DNA from: Luscinia megarhynchos
Lineage: Eukaryota > Chordata > Aves > Passeriformes > Turdidae
Assembly: GCA_034336665.1 (NCBI GenBank)
Contig: CM067569.1
Location: forward strand, 19,599,820-19,663,819
Direction of reading: 5' to 3'
Length of the DNA: 64,000 nt
The notes under the pieces were generated by a model, which was given only the letters and a program-made list of their open reading frames with translations, searched no databases and was not told the origin of the DNA. Shown in pieces: positions 24,003-43,899 of the stretch. Within the stretch, counting starts at the first letter, position 1, and each line of letters begins with the position of its first letter. The position numbers and the translations under genes are program-made.

Positions 24003-24779
24003 AACTAAATGTATGGAGGTGTTTTTTTCCGTAATAAATAAGACTTTTTAGAGGACTAGATGTATTAGGATAATTTTTAAAAATTAGATTGTTATGGTAA
24101 ATTAATCAAGCAATAAAGGTCAGCCTCCGTATGGATCCAGAAGCAGAGAGAAATACCCAGGCGATTAAAAATACGGACTTTCTTGTCCCATTTAAAAGGG
24201 TTTCACAGCTTACTTTGTGTTGGGTGGGTTTTAATAACAGAGCTCAGATATGCCCGAGTCGGAGACCAGGGCGGGAGGCTGGAAAGCCGTGCCCTGGCCC
24301 TGGAGCTGCAGCAGAGCTTTTCAGGGTGCCAGGGTCTGGGCGGGCAGAGGCATTTTTGGCTGCACAGCCCCGTCCCCGGAGCAGGCTGGCCCGTGGCCGG
24401 GACGTGGTGTGACCCAGGCAGCAGCGTTGTGACATGGCTCACTTCCTTCTGCCCCATCCCTTTTCTCTCCGAGCCGCTTTGATGGGATCGCCCGAGGGCC
24501 AGACTGGCTGAGTAATGAGGGCTCTGCAGCTTCCTCTCCTACCCACCCAAACTGCCTACCTCCCAGGGCTCCGCATGGGACGCGGCCTCGAGCAGATGGA
24601 AAAACTGAGGATTTGGCGGGGGAAGGGGGGAGGTGGAGTAGGGGTGGAGGGAAAAAGAAAAAACCGAAACAAAAAAAGAGACAGATTTTGTACACAGTCC
24701 TTAGGCAGCACACTCCCGCATTTCAGGATTCCCAAAGTCAAACCTCTTGGTTTTGCTTTTGCAATGTGTTGTTCCCTGG

Positions 24780-25030
24780 ATTTAGGGACGCGAGACGTTT
24801 TGCCACGGCCTCGAGTGGAGCCTCTGGGCGAGAGGCCCCGGGAGAAGGGCTGCTAGCCCTCTCTGCTCGCCCAGCCGCCTCCCTCCTCCTCCTCGCCCCC
24901 GATCCGCACAGCGTTGGCGGCGGTGTGCGGCAGGACAGCGGGGAGCCGCGGGCCCGATCCTGCCGCACAGGCCGCGCGCGAAGCGCTGCGGGATCGGCCC
25001 CGGCACTGTTTGCTAATTGCCGCCCTCGGC
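24780..25030. promoter_or_regulatory. small CpG islet inside PITX3 intron 1
   Basis: About 250 bases of CpG-dense sequence (including CCGCGCGCGAAGCGC near 24970) lie isolated between AT-rich flanks, 6 kb downstream of the main island. It could be an alternative promoter or a regulatory CpG element. No start site or splice donor was assigned. Confidence 0.4.
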
Positions 25031-28000
25031 CCCTTCAAACGGTGTCTGGGTAAACAGGCTGACCTTCAGGGCATGTTGCAAGGTCCATAAAGATGGAGTG
25101 TCGAGAGCGAGCTAGCTCCAGCATCACTCCCGGAGCCACCCTCCTTCTGCCCCAGCCTGACCAGCTGCAGCATCGCAAGGAAGAGAGGAGGGATACTGAG
25201 AGCTGAGATCATCCACTTGTTTTATTCACGGCAGTCTTCATTCTGCAAGGATCTTCCTGCCAGAGAGCTTTTAAAAAAAAATCAAATACAAATTACTTGG
25301 GGGGGAAAGAAAGACAAATCATGAAGAAACTTTACAGCCAAGCATTTGCACTGAGACAACACATCCCTTGGAGCAAGCCAGCAGTTTCTGGGCTTTTTCT
25401 TCCTTGACTAACAGAGCTGCTCCTTGGCCATGGTGGTTGGTGGGGCCATCACAGAGCTCCTGGCAGTTACCCCTTTTCCGTTTGCAGCTCTGCAACCCAC
25501 AGAGCTCTGACAGGTTGTTTTAAAATAACTACCTAGTGCCACCTCTCCTCCCAAAAAAGCTTCTTTCTAGCTGCTGCTTTTGCTGAGTTCTGTCATAAAA
25601 CAAATGTTTATGATCAAGTTGAAGTTCTCCAGAAAGGATTTCAGAAGTAGTGAGGGGTGGCAGACACTGGCAGCTCTACAGTGCATGGAGGTCAGACATA
25701 GAGGTGTGACATGCTGGTGGCAGGGCATCCATCCCATTCTCCCCTGCATTACCCACCTGATGAGGAACTTTCTTGAGCGTGTTTACTAATTTTGAGAATC
25801 ATTTACATCTTCGGTATGATTCATCCACTGCCCTCCATCTGCATACAAATCTCCTAACAGCAGCTGGAGTCACAGAGCTATCTGGGCCTCCCTAAAATGA
25901 GCCAACTTTACAGCCACAGAGATAGAGAAATGACCCTGCCCAGCTTCTGCAAGCACAGCCCCCATAGGAATCAGGCCAGTTTCCTTTGACTGCCAGAATA
26001 ATTAGTCAAATTTATACAATCGCCCAACTAAATACAGCAACACATACCGATCTGCTGATGCCGGGCCCCGGTGGCCTTTGCTGCTGCATGAGCAGCGCGT
26101 GTTCGGCTGAGCTGCAGACAGGCTGCCTGCACCTCTCGTTCCTGCCCGGGATCCTGGCTCACCACTGTCTCGTCTTGCTCGGCTCCGCAAGAGTGGGTCA
26201 CGATCCTTGTACACTGTGGCTGTGCAGGTATTTCTCTCATGCAGATGCAGGCAGATCCCTCAGTAGTGGCACGAGTGGCTTTGGAGCCAGCCTGATGGGG
26301 CTGCACGAGTGGGCAAAGGCGTGTAGGGATGAACAGAGTCAGTATGTTCCAGCCACACCAGTGCTGGCACTCCGCTTTGGGAGATTCCTTATTTCAGTTG
26401 CAAGATTTTCCCAGGCAGAATTTCTTACTGAAATCAGTCTTTTCTCTCCCTCCCCTAAAACAAAGTGATTAATTTCTTTAAAGGACTTTTCTTCTCCCAT
26501 AACTGTGGACTGTACTCTCACTCCTAGCACTCCTGCATGGTGGATCCACACCATACCAGTAACTTTGTGCGATCGAAAGTTGTTTGGGCAAAACTGAGTT
26601 TTTGCTGATATATTTTGTTCCAGATGCCTAACAAACAAAGTAAGCCGTAACAAAGCATAGCCTTATTAATATAACTGCACAGTCTGTCAGAATGAAAATC
26701 CCAGTCCTGGCTGATAGATCCAAGGTGCCAAACACCCCACCGAGGCATAGCATCCAAGGGACACTGGAAACACAGCCAAACACCGTAAGATCTGAAGCTC
26801 AATTCTTACAAGAATGCAAGAACTAGGAGTGTTTAGTTTAGGGGAAAAAACAACTTTGCAGAAAGTCTGGCAGGGCTTTTCTTTTGTGCTAAGATTAGCG
26901 ATTTGTTTCCAAATTGTGTGTGCCATTTCAGAAACCATCCAGGTATGCTAAGGGTAGACTGAGGTCCGAAGATACTATTGCAAAGAACTTGCTTTAAGCC
27001 AAGCTTAAGCACATTACCCTGCCTCTGCAGAACCCAATGCTTCAGCATGGCAGGGTCTGCACCAGTCTGGGGGGCTGCAGACACACCTGTTGTGGGGAAC
27101 AACGCACTGTGTATGGGGCATGGTGACATCAGGGCGCTTCCACAGCACTGGGGCATAGTGCAGCCCCAAATAAGCGAACAGGACACATTCCATTGTGGGC
27201 TTTTTTTGCTGTGGACATGGGTATGGAGCTGTCAATCCTTGGGACATTTCCATTGTGATAATCCTCTGGAATACAGGCAGTTTATTAACCCTCTGCTGCC
27301 CAGAGAAGAGGTTTCAGCCATCATCCTCTGCAGCTGGAGGTTCACATCAAAGTGAGGGAAGCAAGTGCTTGATCCCATCTTGCAGGCTACCTCCAGCCCC
27401 CAGGAAATGCATTAGGCAGTATCCAGCAAGGTTGAGCATTTTCCTAGCACCTCTTATCTGAGGATCTGAAAGCACTTAAAAGAATTTTGCTTCATTACCT
27501 CCACCAGCTCAGATATGCTCATTTACATGATTTCTGAGGTGAAGGATACAATCCCGGAACAGTCAGTTTTACCTACATCATAAGGCAAATCAGTGGCAGC
27601 ACCTTACCTCCTCATCCTCTTCCCACCTCACATTATTGGGAGCTTCTCCTTAGAGCCATGCACAAAAAGAGAAATAACCTGGACCCCCTCATCAGAGAGC
27701 TGCCAGCTCTCAGGTCCTTGCTGCTGGCTGTGGCCAGGAAGCCTGGCAGCAAGAGCCTGGGCTTTTGCAGTTCTGTGACACCATGCACAGCTCTCAGTGC
27801 TCTGCAGCCCAATCTATGTGTGGGGCAGTGACAGACAACTTGCTCTGACAACAAAGCCTCAGGGAGCTTTGGCAATTCCTACTGATGAGAGGAATAAAAG
27901 CCCTAAATCGTGTTCCAGGCTTCAAAGCAGCACACACCGCTACGAAGCCACCTTCAGGAGCTCAGGGGTTAGTGCCCAGCTGTAGGGACTAAATCGAGAA

Positions 28001-31000
28001 ATAAAGTTTATTATAACCTGTGACTCAGCCCTTGCTGGAGGTCGATGATCCACTTCTGAGTGTGCACCCGAAACCACTGCTCAGGCAGCCTGAGGCTGTG
28101 CACAGCCTGATGTTTTTGGAGGCAGGCAGCTTGCTCTCCTGTCCCATAATGGCCCTGTGCTCTGGGTCACCAGTTGGCTGCTGCTGTTTATCTTCCAGTG
28201 ATTAATGGTTGCTCTTGGTTCCTGCTGCAATTCCATTAAGATTAGAGATTTAAAGCTACACTGAGATGTTTAGCACTGGGTGACCTTGGTCTCCCCATAG
28301 TTATATTTCTACAGTCTCAAGGGAACAAATATTAACTCATTTTGCACCCCAGCCTTCTTGCTTTCTAGCAGTGGGGGAAGAACCCCTCACAGGCAGCACT
28401 CATGTTGGCCAGCAAAGAGAATCTGACTCTTGGTTGCTCCACGATTCATGTGCCGTGCTGATGTGGCACTTGTAATTCCAGCTCATAGGCACTCTGATGG
28501 CACCATTGCCTGAACAAACACATGTATCCAGAGAACAAAATGCTCTTCTGTGAGGGAACAGGCAAACTCTCAATCACTCCCTCTTTGACAAGGAGCAGAG
28601 GGAGAGGCAGGGCCTGTTCCACCTTACCTCAGCGCCTCACAGGGACCAAAGTACAGAGGTAGATCATCTTCCCGAAAATGTACATTTAAACAGGGTCCCA
28701 AATGTTTATCTGTCTTAAAAGTAAGCCAGCACACAGGGAAGATGAGCATGGGAGGAATGAAGCAAACAGCAGCAGTTTGACTTCTTCGATTGATGGTGCA
28801 GGAAGAGACAGCTCTGACCCTAAGAATCTAGTGTAACATCATACCTTCACCTCAGGGGATGCAAGAATGAAAGGACACTTCCCCCAAAATGATTGCGGAG
28901 CACCTTTCAGCCTGAGGGCTAACCCTGAACTCTTTGTGGAGATCAGCAATTCCAAGCAGAAGATTCAGCTGCCCTGGCCCTGGCTGGAGGTAGGAAACTC
29001 ACCGATCCACAGAGCTGTGCTGATCTGCTCAAGAGAGGCTAGCTTAGGGCTTCCCTCCTATCCTTGGGTCATCAGTGGTCATTGTGCTGCTATCTTGGAA
29101 CCTGAAGCATCAGGTTCTGGCTGAAGCACCCTTGCGTGCTCATGGGAAGTCAAATAACATCAAAACAATGCGAGACGGCTTTTCACTTCCAGATCAACCT
29201 GCCAAAGCAGGTCCAGCAGGAAGCCTGCTCCCCAATGGCAGTGCAGAGTCGAGCAGCAACACTAGTCACTCACTAGGCAGCTCTCAACGGGCAAGACCCA
29301 CATCACAAAAGCCACCACTGTTATTAGCCTTACTTTGCTTGAAGTCAGCCTTTATGTTTCCTTCCCAACCCTTCAAAGGAAAAAAAAACAACAAGCAACA
29401 GCCTCTTTGCTCCCAGGTGATGGAGCAGTGTGTTACTGAGTTCCAGGAGATGGGTCACAGGGACCCTTGTTTCTCTTTTCAGGTCAACAAGGTTGCTCTT
29501 GTCATGAAGGAGTGTCCTCCTTCTACTGCCTAAATGGCCCTGGTTTGGGCTGTCGGGAACTGGCATAGAAATAGAAAGGGCATGGATTTGGAAAGAGAAA
29601 AGGCTGGAGCCAGGACTGCTCTTCTCCTGCCCTCCACATGCCCAAGGAGCAGGGATGGCAATTCCCTGTCTGGCCAGAAGGTCTTGCACAGGTGCCCACA
29701 GCATGTTCACATGGGCACTAAGGAGAGAACGCACATGGGCAGTTACTGGAAGAAGAGATGTGTTTGTTACAGGTTTGGAAACCTTTATCAGTAATATACA
29801 TTGATGGAAGGAATTGCAGGTGCTGGAGCAGACTGGGAACCATGGCTAGTTTTACAGCTAGCCATGAGCAAGAAGCTTCTGAGCAGGCCTGGCTGCATGT
29901 TGCAAGTACAGGAGCTATCCCTAAAGAAACTGTTCTTTTATGTTAGAAAAATATGAGATGAAGAGTCAGATAAAGATGGTAAATTTGATTTTATCTAAAA
30001 ATATTTTTGAGGTGCCAATTTCACTGATTCCTTGAGACCAGGCAAACAACTTAGTAGAAATGCCATGAAGGTTTAGCATTGATTTTCTTAACTCCCTGCC
30101 TACAGCAAGATCTAGCCAATGTGGACGAAAGCTCATTTTCTTAAATCCAAAAGGGCTGTGTCATCTAGAAGAATACCTTACTGCCTTTCACGTCAGTAGC
30201 ATGGGGTTGCTTTTGGGTAAATACATTGGTAGAGAGCTCACATGATATCACCATTGCAGAGTTTTGCGCTTTTATAATCATGCTGAGCAGATCCCTCTCT
30301 GCCCTTGCTTTTGCTTCTCCATGACCTGCTCAGAGCAAACTGAGAAGGCATTCCTTGATGCCACCATATATGGCACATGAAATAGGTTATGCAGTTACAT
30401 ATATACATATAACATCTCTTCTCTGAAATCCTCCTCGTTTAAATTCAGTTCACAAAGCAAACTTGTGCTCAGCCATAAGTCCCCGTTTAAATTTGAATAC
30501 TGGCCACACTTCATAACCAGTTTTAATCTGAGTGCCCTCTGTATCTCTGAGGCAGGCCAAGCATGTTATGTTGTGTCCAGCAGCTTGGATGAGCTTTGCA
30601 ACCACTGCATTGGAGCAGCCCAGGATGGGGCATAAATTTTCAATACCAGGACTAGGTCCTTCTCAGCCTTGTACCTTTGCTGTCATTTACCCCTATGAAA
30701 CTTTGTCTATCTATGTAAGATACTCCCCGCTGGTTTTCCTGTCTTCGCTCTAGTTTGTACAGAGGAAAGCAATGCAAGATGTGCAAAAAGAGCAAACAGG
30801 ACCCTGCACAGGAGGACACTGTCCTTGAGTTACAGCAAGGCAAGGATCTGAATTCCTCCTTAAATCGTCCAGTACAGAGTCAAGCTCTAGAAGAGAGGAA
30901 ATTGTGCTTGACAGATGCAATCATATGCAAATGGCTGTAGAAGAGGGGAAATTATCATCTACAAACATTGGGCAGAAATTCCATCTGCTGCAGACTCAAG

Positions 31001-33221
31001 AAGGGCTCTTAATAAATTCTGAGACAGCAAAGTGACACACATCTTAATCAAGACTTAATCCATGGAATTAATTCACTGCGCGTTTCTGCATAATTCTGAG
31101 AGTAATGCTAAAAGCCATGGCAATATCAGCAGCAGATGGACTCCTCTACTCCATGCAAAGGTATTAAAGAAAACACAGCCCCTGTCACATCACTTCATAT
31201 ATGTACACACGGCAGAATGCAACAGGGCTGTGCCTGGCTGCTGCCAGGAGCTTAACACAGCCAGCAGACATCAAAGGTCAGGCTTGCCACAAAGTGGAAA
31301 TGGAAACCAGCCTCATGGCAAAGCCAGAGTCCTGCCACTTCTCTCCCACAGGAGGAGAAGCCCAGACCAGAGCAAAGGTCTGGGAAACCAGAACCAGGTC
31401 CTGGTTCATTAGGTGCTGCTTCCAGAGAGCACTGACTGAGGTCAGTGTTGAGACTGTCCCACCAGTACCTGGGAGAGGCCGTGGGTGAAGGTCAAGTGAA
31501 GAGCAAGGAAAACGGCAGGGATTTTGTGAGTGAGATCTGCTGCAGAAGCCAGCCAAATAACTATTAAAAATTACTCCTTTCCCTCTCATCACAGCCTGGA
31601 TAGCACACTACTCGTATGGGGATCAGCCCTGATAAGGCCCTGAGAGCAGCCTTGTGCAAATTGTCTAAAGGAGGCTTTAGACAGCTCTGAAAATACATTC
31701 TTAGTCACTGTCATCCACCTCCAAATGAGGTGCAACAGCTATGTGATTAATCTCTTGTTTACATGTCTAAAAACTAACACAGTCCAAACTGTCTTCAGCA
31801 CATTCCCTCCCTGAAATGCATGGATTTGAGGGGCTGGGCAATCCTTCACCACCCAGGATCCAGCCTTCACAACTGATCTCCACCTAAAGCTTGAAAATTC
31901 CAAGTATCTGGTCCAAACTTCCCTAAACACAAGGGTCCCAGATCCTGGCACAGTGTCTCAGCTGTTTTGTCTTAGAGGAAAAGGATCCCTAGCTGGGAAG
32001 ATGAGGTATCAAGCTGGGAGTGGCCAAAGTTTCAGAACCTGCTGTGGTTCCCTCAAAGTGATCCAGCCTTCATAAACTGTACACCGGTGGCCGTGAAACA
32101 TCCCGCATTTTGGTGTGTTATGATCCAAAATTCAGATTAGAGGCTAACACAGGGCCAGATCACCTTTCCAAGGGGATGTAGCCAGGCTTGGAACACTTAC
32201 TGCCTCATGCCTGCCTCTTCATGAGTATATCCAATGTGGTCCAGAATAAAGTGGTGCTCTCAGCTGAGCTCCTTTAGTCAATACGGGTGGAGAGTGCAGG
32301 GTCCATAAGGAAGTGAATGATGACAGAGAATTGAACTTGGCAGAGAGAGGTGTGGAATGATGTGGCAGAAAAGTCACAGTGGTTCCTGCAGTCGTGGGGA
32401 GCAGCACTGACAGCTTTCCAGTTGGGATGCTTTCAGCCAGGGAAGATGGCTCACAGCACAGGCCAGTCTCCTGAGGGGACATGGGGAGCCTCCAGTCAGG
32501 ATGATCAAAGGCTGGAAGCAAGCTCCTGCTGTAGCCAGGACCACTCGTTCCCAGGCACCTAAGTGTGTGAAATGTGATTCCCATGTTAATTCAGGTTCCA
32601 GAGGTCCTTGTGTACCCCAAAGGAGCCCACTTGCACTGCCTGAGTCTCTGCTTGTAGCAGTGGCTGTGCACACAGATGTGCCTTCCTATCAGCGCCAGGC
32701 ACAGGAATGCTTTTCTTTTGAGATGTGTGCATGTAGTGCTCTCTGAACAGCTTCACTTAGGCTTGGCCAGCTTGTGGAGAAACAAGGGAGAAAGAGTAGG
32801 GAAGCTGGGCAGGGAGGATGGGAGAGGTGGGATGACTGGGGAAGGTGCTAACAGCCCTTGGCTGGCCCAGAACCACTTCCTCAGATCTCCATTACACAGC
32901 ATGCTCCCGGCGTTGCTATTTCAGTCTGAATGTCACCTATAAATTGGAGGCTCTTTCTCTGAAGGCTGCAAATAGAAGTGTCACTAGATGATCTTTGATT
33001 TATAGGGAAGCTCAGCTGAAAGCCCAGTATGTCCATTTTCCAGCCAAGAAACTCAAAGTGTCCAAGGATCACACAGGGATCCTTTCCTTTTCCTAGAGCT
33101 TTCCTCAAGGCATGTCCCTGCTGGAGGTGGTGGGGAGAGGTCACACACACATTAATCTCTCTGATCACCCTGTGACTACTGTTTTCCAGATTCCTCCTTC
33201 TCCACCACCCACCCCTGCCCC

Positions 33222-39746
<6,525 letters not shown>

Positions 39747-40380
39747 AGGGCTGCCCTCTGCCAACCAGGGACTCGACCTTAGCCTGACAAAAGGAGACCT
39801 TGAGCCCTACAACAGCGTACGTCCTGCAGAGAATGAGAGTGAACATAAGTGCATAAGAGAGACAGGGAGAGAAAGAGAAAAGAACGAGCAGGCAGACGAA
39901 CCTTTATGAAGATTTGTCTATTGTATGGTGAATTTTGACTGTCTTTCCCCTTCAAAACCCCTTCCCTTCTTGCCCATCAAACCTTCTCCTCCATGGTAAA
40001 ATAAAAGCCCCATGGGGAAATAGGAGCCCCGACATGCCTGACCCATGGGCAGCACAAACAAGTATGTTTCAATCTGACCCTCCAAGCCCCACAGGGGTGA
40101 GCTCCCCAAATTCCTGGGACAGCACAGGCAGCCTCACATCACCCCTGCAGGAAATAGCCAGAGACAGGACAGCTTGAGGGGGGTTGCCAGTTGGTGCTTG
40201 GCTGAACCATATTCTCTGCAATGTGCAGGATTTTGATGAAAGATATCTTGCCCATTTATTTATCATACAGCCAGTATAAGGAAGCCTTGTCTCAGTCAAT
40301 TAGCATCTCTTTATAATGCATATGTACACATGGCCCTTCAGACTTGAAACCTTTAGGAGCTGGGGGTTGTAAGAATATAA

Positions 40381-40434
40381 AATATGTGTGTGTATATATA
40401 TATATCTATCTTATATATATACAAATACATATGG
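40381..40434. repeat. TG/TA microsatellite in PITX3 3' UTR
   Basis: TGTGTGTG followed by interrupted TATATA runs. It is simple sequence within the mature transcript if the distal polyadenylation site is used. Confidence 0.85.
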
Positions 40435-40678
40435 AGACATTAAAATATGCTTTCTTGTTTTGAATGTGAAATAACCTACAAAGTAGACCTTAAAACCAAA
40501 AACCCTGTAAAGGAAGCACATCCACCAAGGCAGTGTCCTGGCTGTCATGCTTTACTGCTTCAGTCATTTTGGTCAGACACACTGCTGCCAGCATACATCC
40601 CAAACATCCCCATCTGCAACAATCAGCTCCTCCTTGCACATTTCTTTCCCTTCCCCAAATCCCATTTCCAAAAAAGAT

Positions 40679-40684
40679 AATAAA
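40679..40684 (+). terminator. PITX3: PITX3 polyadenylation signal AATAAA
   Basis: A canonical hexamer with a GT-rich downstream element (GCTTGTGTGGTTATTG) about 27 bases later, implying cleavage near 40695-40710. A second AATAAA at 40000-40005 is a possible proximal site with a less obvious downstream element. Confidence 0.7.
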
Positions 40685-41377
40685 AGTTGGCACAAATCCT
40701 TTAAGCTTCTGCTTGTGTGGTTATTGAAAGCACAAACCTGCATCTGAAGATTCTGAAATCAAGTGCCAGCAGCGCAGGTAAAGGTGAGCATCCTTAGAAG
40801 CACCAGCATGAGACAGTCTGAGTTGGAACAGATGCTGAAGTTTGGAAGAGTAGCTCATGTTCCTCACTTACAAATCAAACACCTGGCTCCACAGAACAAC
40901 AAAAAGCCCATACACACAGTAGGAAGAGGAAAAGAAGCCCCCTCCCTGTTCCCTGTCTGCATGCACTCAATGCAGCAGGAAGGCTGAGCCTCTTCTGGCT
41001 CAGGTTTCCCCACTGTGCTTGGTGGGGCCAGTGCCTTTGGGCTCCCATAGCCCAGGGCACAGGAATCCCCCCAGGCACTCTAGCTTTGAGTAGTGGTCTC
41101 CAGGGCAGACACCAGATGCAGCAACTTGCCCTGTTCAATTTCTGTTGGGAAAGCTGTAAAACACAGGTGGCCCTCTCAAGCTATACAGGCACCTGGAAAA
41201 GCTGCTGCTTCAGCCAATGCAGAGGGAGGCAGCAGATCCCTCCAAGGGCCCCAAGGAAGCTCTACATGCAGCAGGGGAGCAGGACATCTCTACCCAGTGC
41301 AACCACCTTCCCCTTCATCGAACACAAGCTCTGAGGGGAAAACACAACTCCAATACTTTACTTTTCTCTTTGGATAG

Positions 41378-41428
41378 AAAAAAACCCAAAAAACAAAAAA
41401 AACCAAACCAAACAAACAAACAAACCAG
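41378..41428. repeat. A/C-rich low-complexity tract
   Basis: A-runs separated by CC or C, ending in (CAAA)n. It is simple sequence without strand-specific features. Confidence 0.8.
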
Positions 41429-43480
41429 CCCTAAAATACCTTCACAGAAACTGTCCTACCAGGAAGAATAGATCAGGCAAACCTGACATAACCCATGTTC
41501 TGCAATATCGTCAGCATGCAGAGAGGAAGCAAGTTCTTTGCTAAGGATGGATCCTCACTAGAACACTGTAAGAGATCTCTCATAAACCAAGCATATAAAC
41601 TGCTCAGTCTTTGCCAAACTCTCTTCCACAGGGAGCAGTTGCTTCTGAAGGTATTCGTGAGCAGATGCCGAAAGCAGTCAAAGGTGTCAACCCACCCTCA
41701 GTCTATGGAATTATTCTTTGCTCTGAGCGAATCCAAAATCTGGGAGCCAAGATATCCTGCACTGAAACAGCTACCAGTGGAAGGGTTCAAAGATCAAGTG
41801 TAAACACATAAAACATAAACACAGTGCATCTCAGACCATATGTTTCATTGTAACCTGGATCCTACCTTGCTGCTGGGCACCAGTGCTGTTGAAGTACATT
41901 CAGTAGCTAATCCCATTCTGTGCTGGAGCTGCCATCCAGCAGCCTTTCCACCAAATACACACCTCATCTTGGTGCTACTGTGCTTAACTCTCTTCTCTGA
42001 CATGATTCTTCCATCTACAGGAAGAAAGAAGGGCCTGGGCTTCTCTCTAATACCCTCTCCACCCCTGAGCCCAATTCATAGCAGAGTCCACCCTGGTTCT
42101 CCCTGGTAACCCAAGACACGTAGTGCCACAATCCTCTCCTACTACCTTGAGCTGATCTCTTTGATTCTCTTTAAACACTTGGTCTTTCCCCTCCTCCTTT
42201 TCCACACACACTGCCCCTCCACCCTGTGCTTGGTGGCTCTCTGTGCTGGTCTGATGCTGTGAAGGTCCTCTACTGTCACACAGAGAAGATGATGTTTGGC
42301 TGGGGGATGCAGTACAAGACTTGGCTGCTGACTGTTGCAGGATTCAGTGGAGGAAAGATATGTCCAACTATGCCAAGCAGAAGGCCAACTCCAGCACATG
42401 GTTCTCATTATCTCCTCTGGGAGCCAGTGGGAAAAAGTCAAGACCTAGTTTAGGTCCTGGTTTTTCAGCCTAAGGTTTTTCATGCAGTTATTTAAACTAA
42501 TATTACTACAGACCACTCTGATTCCTGAGCAGGACAGATTCAGTATCCACATGAGGTAGCTGGTACATGTGACCAGTGGCTCTGCAGCCTGGCTAGTTGG
42601 CTCAAGTTTTTCCTTCCCATGCTGTATGAAAAAGATGGTGGGGTCTGTTTCTGCAGTCAGAGGTATTGCACCATGTAGGATCCAGACCAGATGGCCAACC
42701 ACACACCAGCTCCGAGCTGAGAGCACTTTGTACAATGGCACCTAACAACTGACACAACCACGGGAACAAACTTCAAATCTACAGAAAACAGAGATAACTA
42801 ATTGAGCAAGTTGGCAGCAGAGCACTCTGGGAGATGTCTCCTCTCTGTCAAATGCCACCGACCTTCCTGGTGCAGCTAAACCAGTTCAGCCTCTCATGTT
42901 CAGCTTCTTCCCCACGGGGCCAGGACTTGGGCATCATGCTCTCTGGTCCAGCACAAGCACAGCAGGTGTTCTACAGACCTTACCCAGGACTTCTCTCATG
43001 AGCCCCCAGTACCTCCCCAGATTTATCTCATTGATACTGCCACCCCAACCATGTGATTTTTAGCAGAAACGCTCTTATTCTGGAGACCTGTTAGGCAAAT
43101 AACTTTGTAGCTGGATACGTCCCAATCTGCAAATTTAGCAAGTGCACGTTCTCCTCCATCATCCAGACCATTAATGGAAGTGCTGAGCAAAAACAGACCC
43201 ACAACAGATGTCCCTGAATTTCATTCAACAGACCCCTTCCTTTTCAACAGCGAACTGTGGGTAACTCTCTGGGTATAATTACCCAGTGGGTCTTGTCCCT
43301 ACCCAAATCCAATCTAGATCATCCTTAAAAGCCATTTGACTGGCAGCCAAAGCTCCATCACCATGCCCTGACCCTGTCAGAGAGGAAAATTGGATTATTT
43401 TGACCAGATTCTGTTCTTGATGTGTCCACATAGCTCCTGCTCATCTCCACTGCCTACACATAGTGAGATTATTTGATCCA

Positions 43481-43674
43481 GTTTTTTTGTTTGGTTGATT
43501 GGGTTTTTTTGTTTTTGTTTGGTTTTTTTGGGGTTTTTGTTTTGTTTTGCTTTTGTGGATTTTTTGTTGTTGTTGTGGGTTTGTTGTTTTGGGTTTTGGT
43601 TTTGGTTTTTTTTTGGTGGGGTTTTCTGTTTGTTTGGGGGGGTTTTTTTGGTTTTTTGTTTTGTTTTGTTTTTG
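43481..43674. repeat. G/T-rich low-complexity tract
   Basis: About 190 bases consist almost entirely of T-runs and G-runs (TTTTTGGGG, GGTTTTTTT, TTTTGTTTTG), with fewer than ten C or A. The minus strand gives spurious frames rich in lysine, asparagine and glutamine. Several runs of three or more G could support a G-quadruplex on the plus strand. Confidence 0.85.
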
Positions 43675-43899
43675 ACAGGGGATTTAACTGTGAACAGTTC
43701 CTGGCTTTTGGCTCCAGGCCCCATTTTTGAAGACAGGAAAATTCCACGTGAATTCTCATAGATAACAATGACTAATTCTGGGATTGCTTTGTGTGAGGTT
43801 CGGCACACCAAGAGGGCCTGAAAAAAAAAAACCTCCCCTTTATCTAAATATTCTCATCCTCGCACCTTTCTTATTCAAGGCCAGGCTTAAGCCCCCATC

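Larger units (their letters stand above)
18929..33189 (+). other. PITX3: PITX3 intron 1
   Basis: This is a 14.3-kb intron between the probable non-coding exon 1 and the first coding exon. It starts in the CpG island, then becomes mixed. It holds a small CpG-rich islet (24780-25030), a T/G-rich tract (23918-24002), an A17 run (21494-21510), and several unique AT-rich blocks with homeodomain-like TAAT cores (21840-21900, 22200-22270, 23570-23665, 24150-24250) that read like candidate regulatory elements. No exon with family resemblance was found in either strand. Confidence 0.6.
39747..40705 (+). other. PITX3: PITX3 3' UTR
   Basis: The 3' UTR runs about 960 bases to a polyadenylation signal at 40679-40684. 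An earlier AATAAA at 40000-40005 could give a short form. It contains a TG/TA repeat (40381-40434). The end is inferred from the signal and the GT-rich stretch near 40711-40725. Confidence 0.7.

Noticed and set aside
39747..40705. miR-133b target site in the PITX3 3' UTR, reported for mammalian PITX3
   Set aside because: No clear seed match (GGACCAA) was seen on reading the 3' UTR. A target-prediction run would be needed to settle it.
43395..43811. 138-residue lysine/asparagine/glutamine-rich frame
   Set aside because: It is the translation of the G/T-rich simple tract read on the minus strand.
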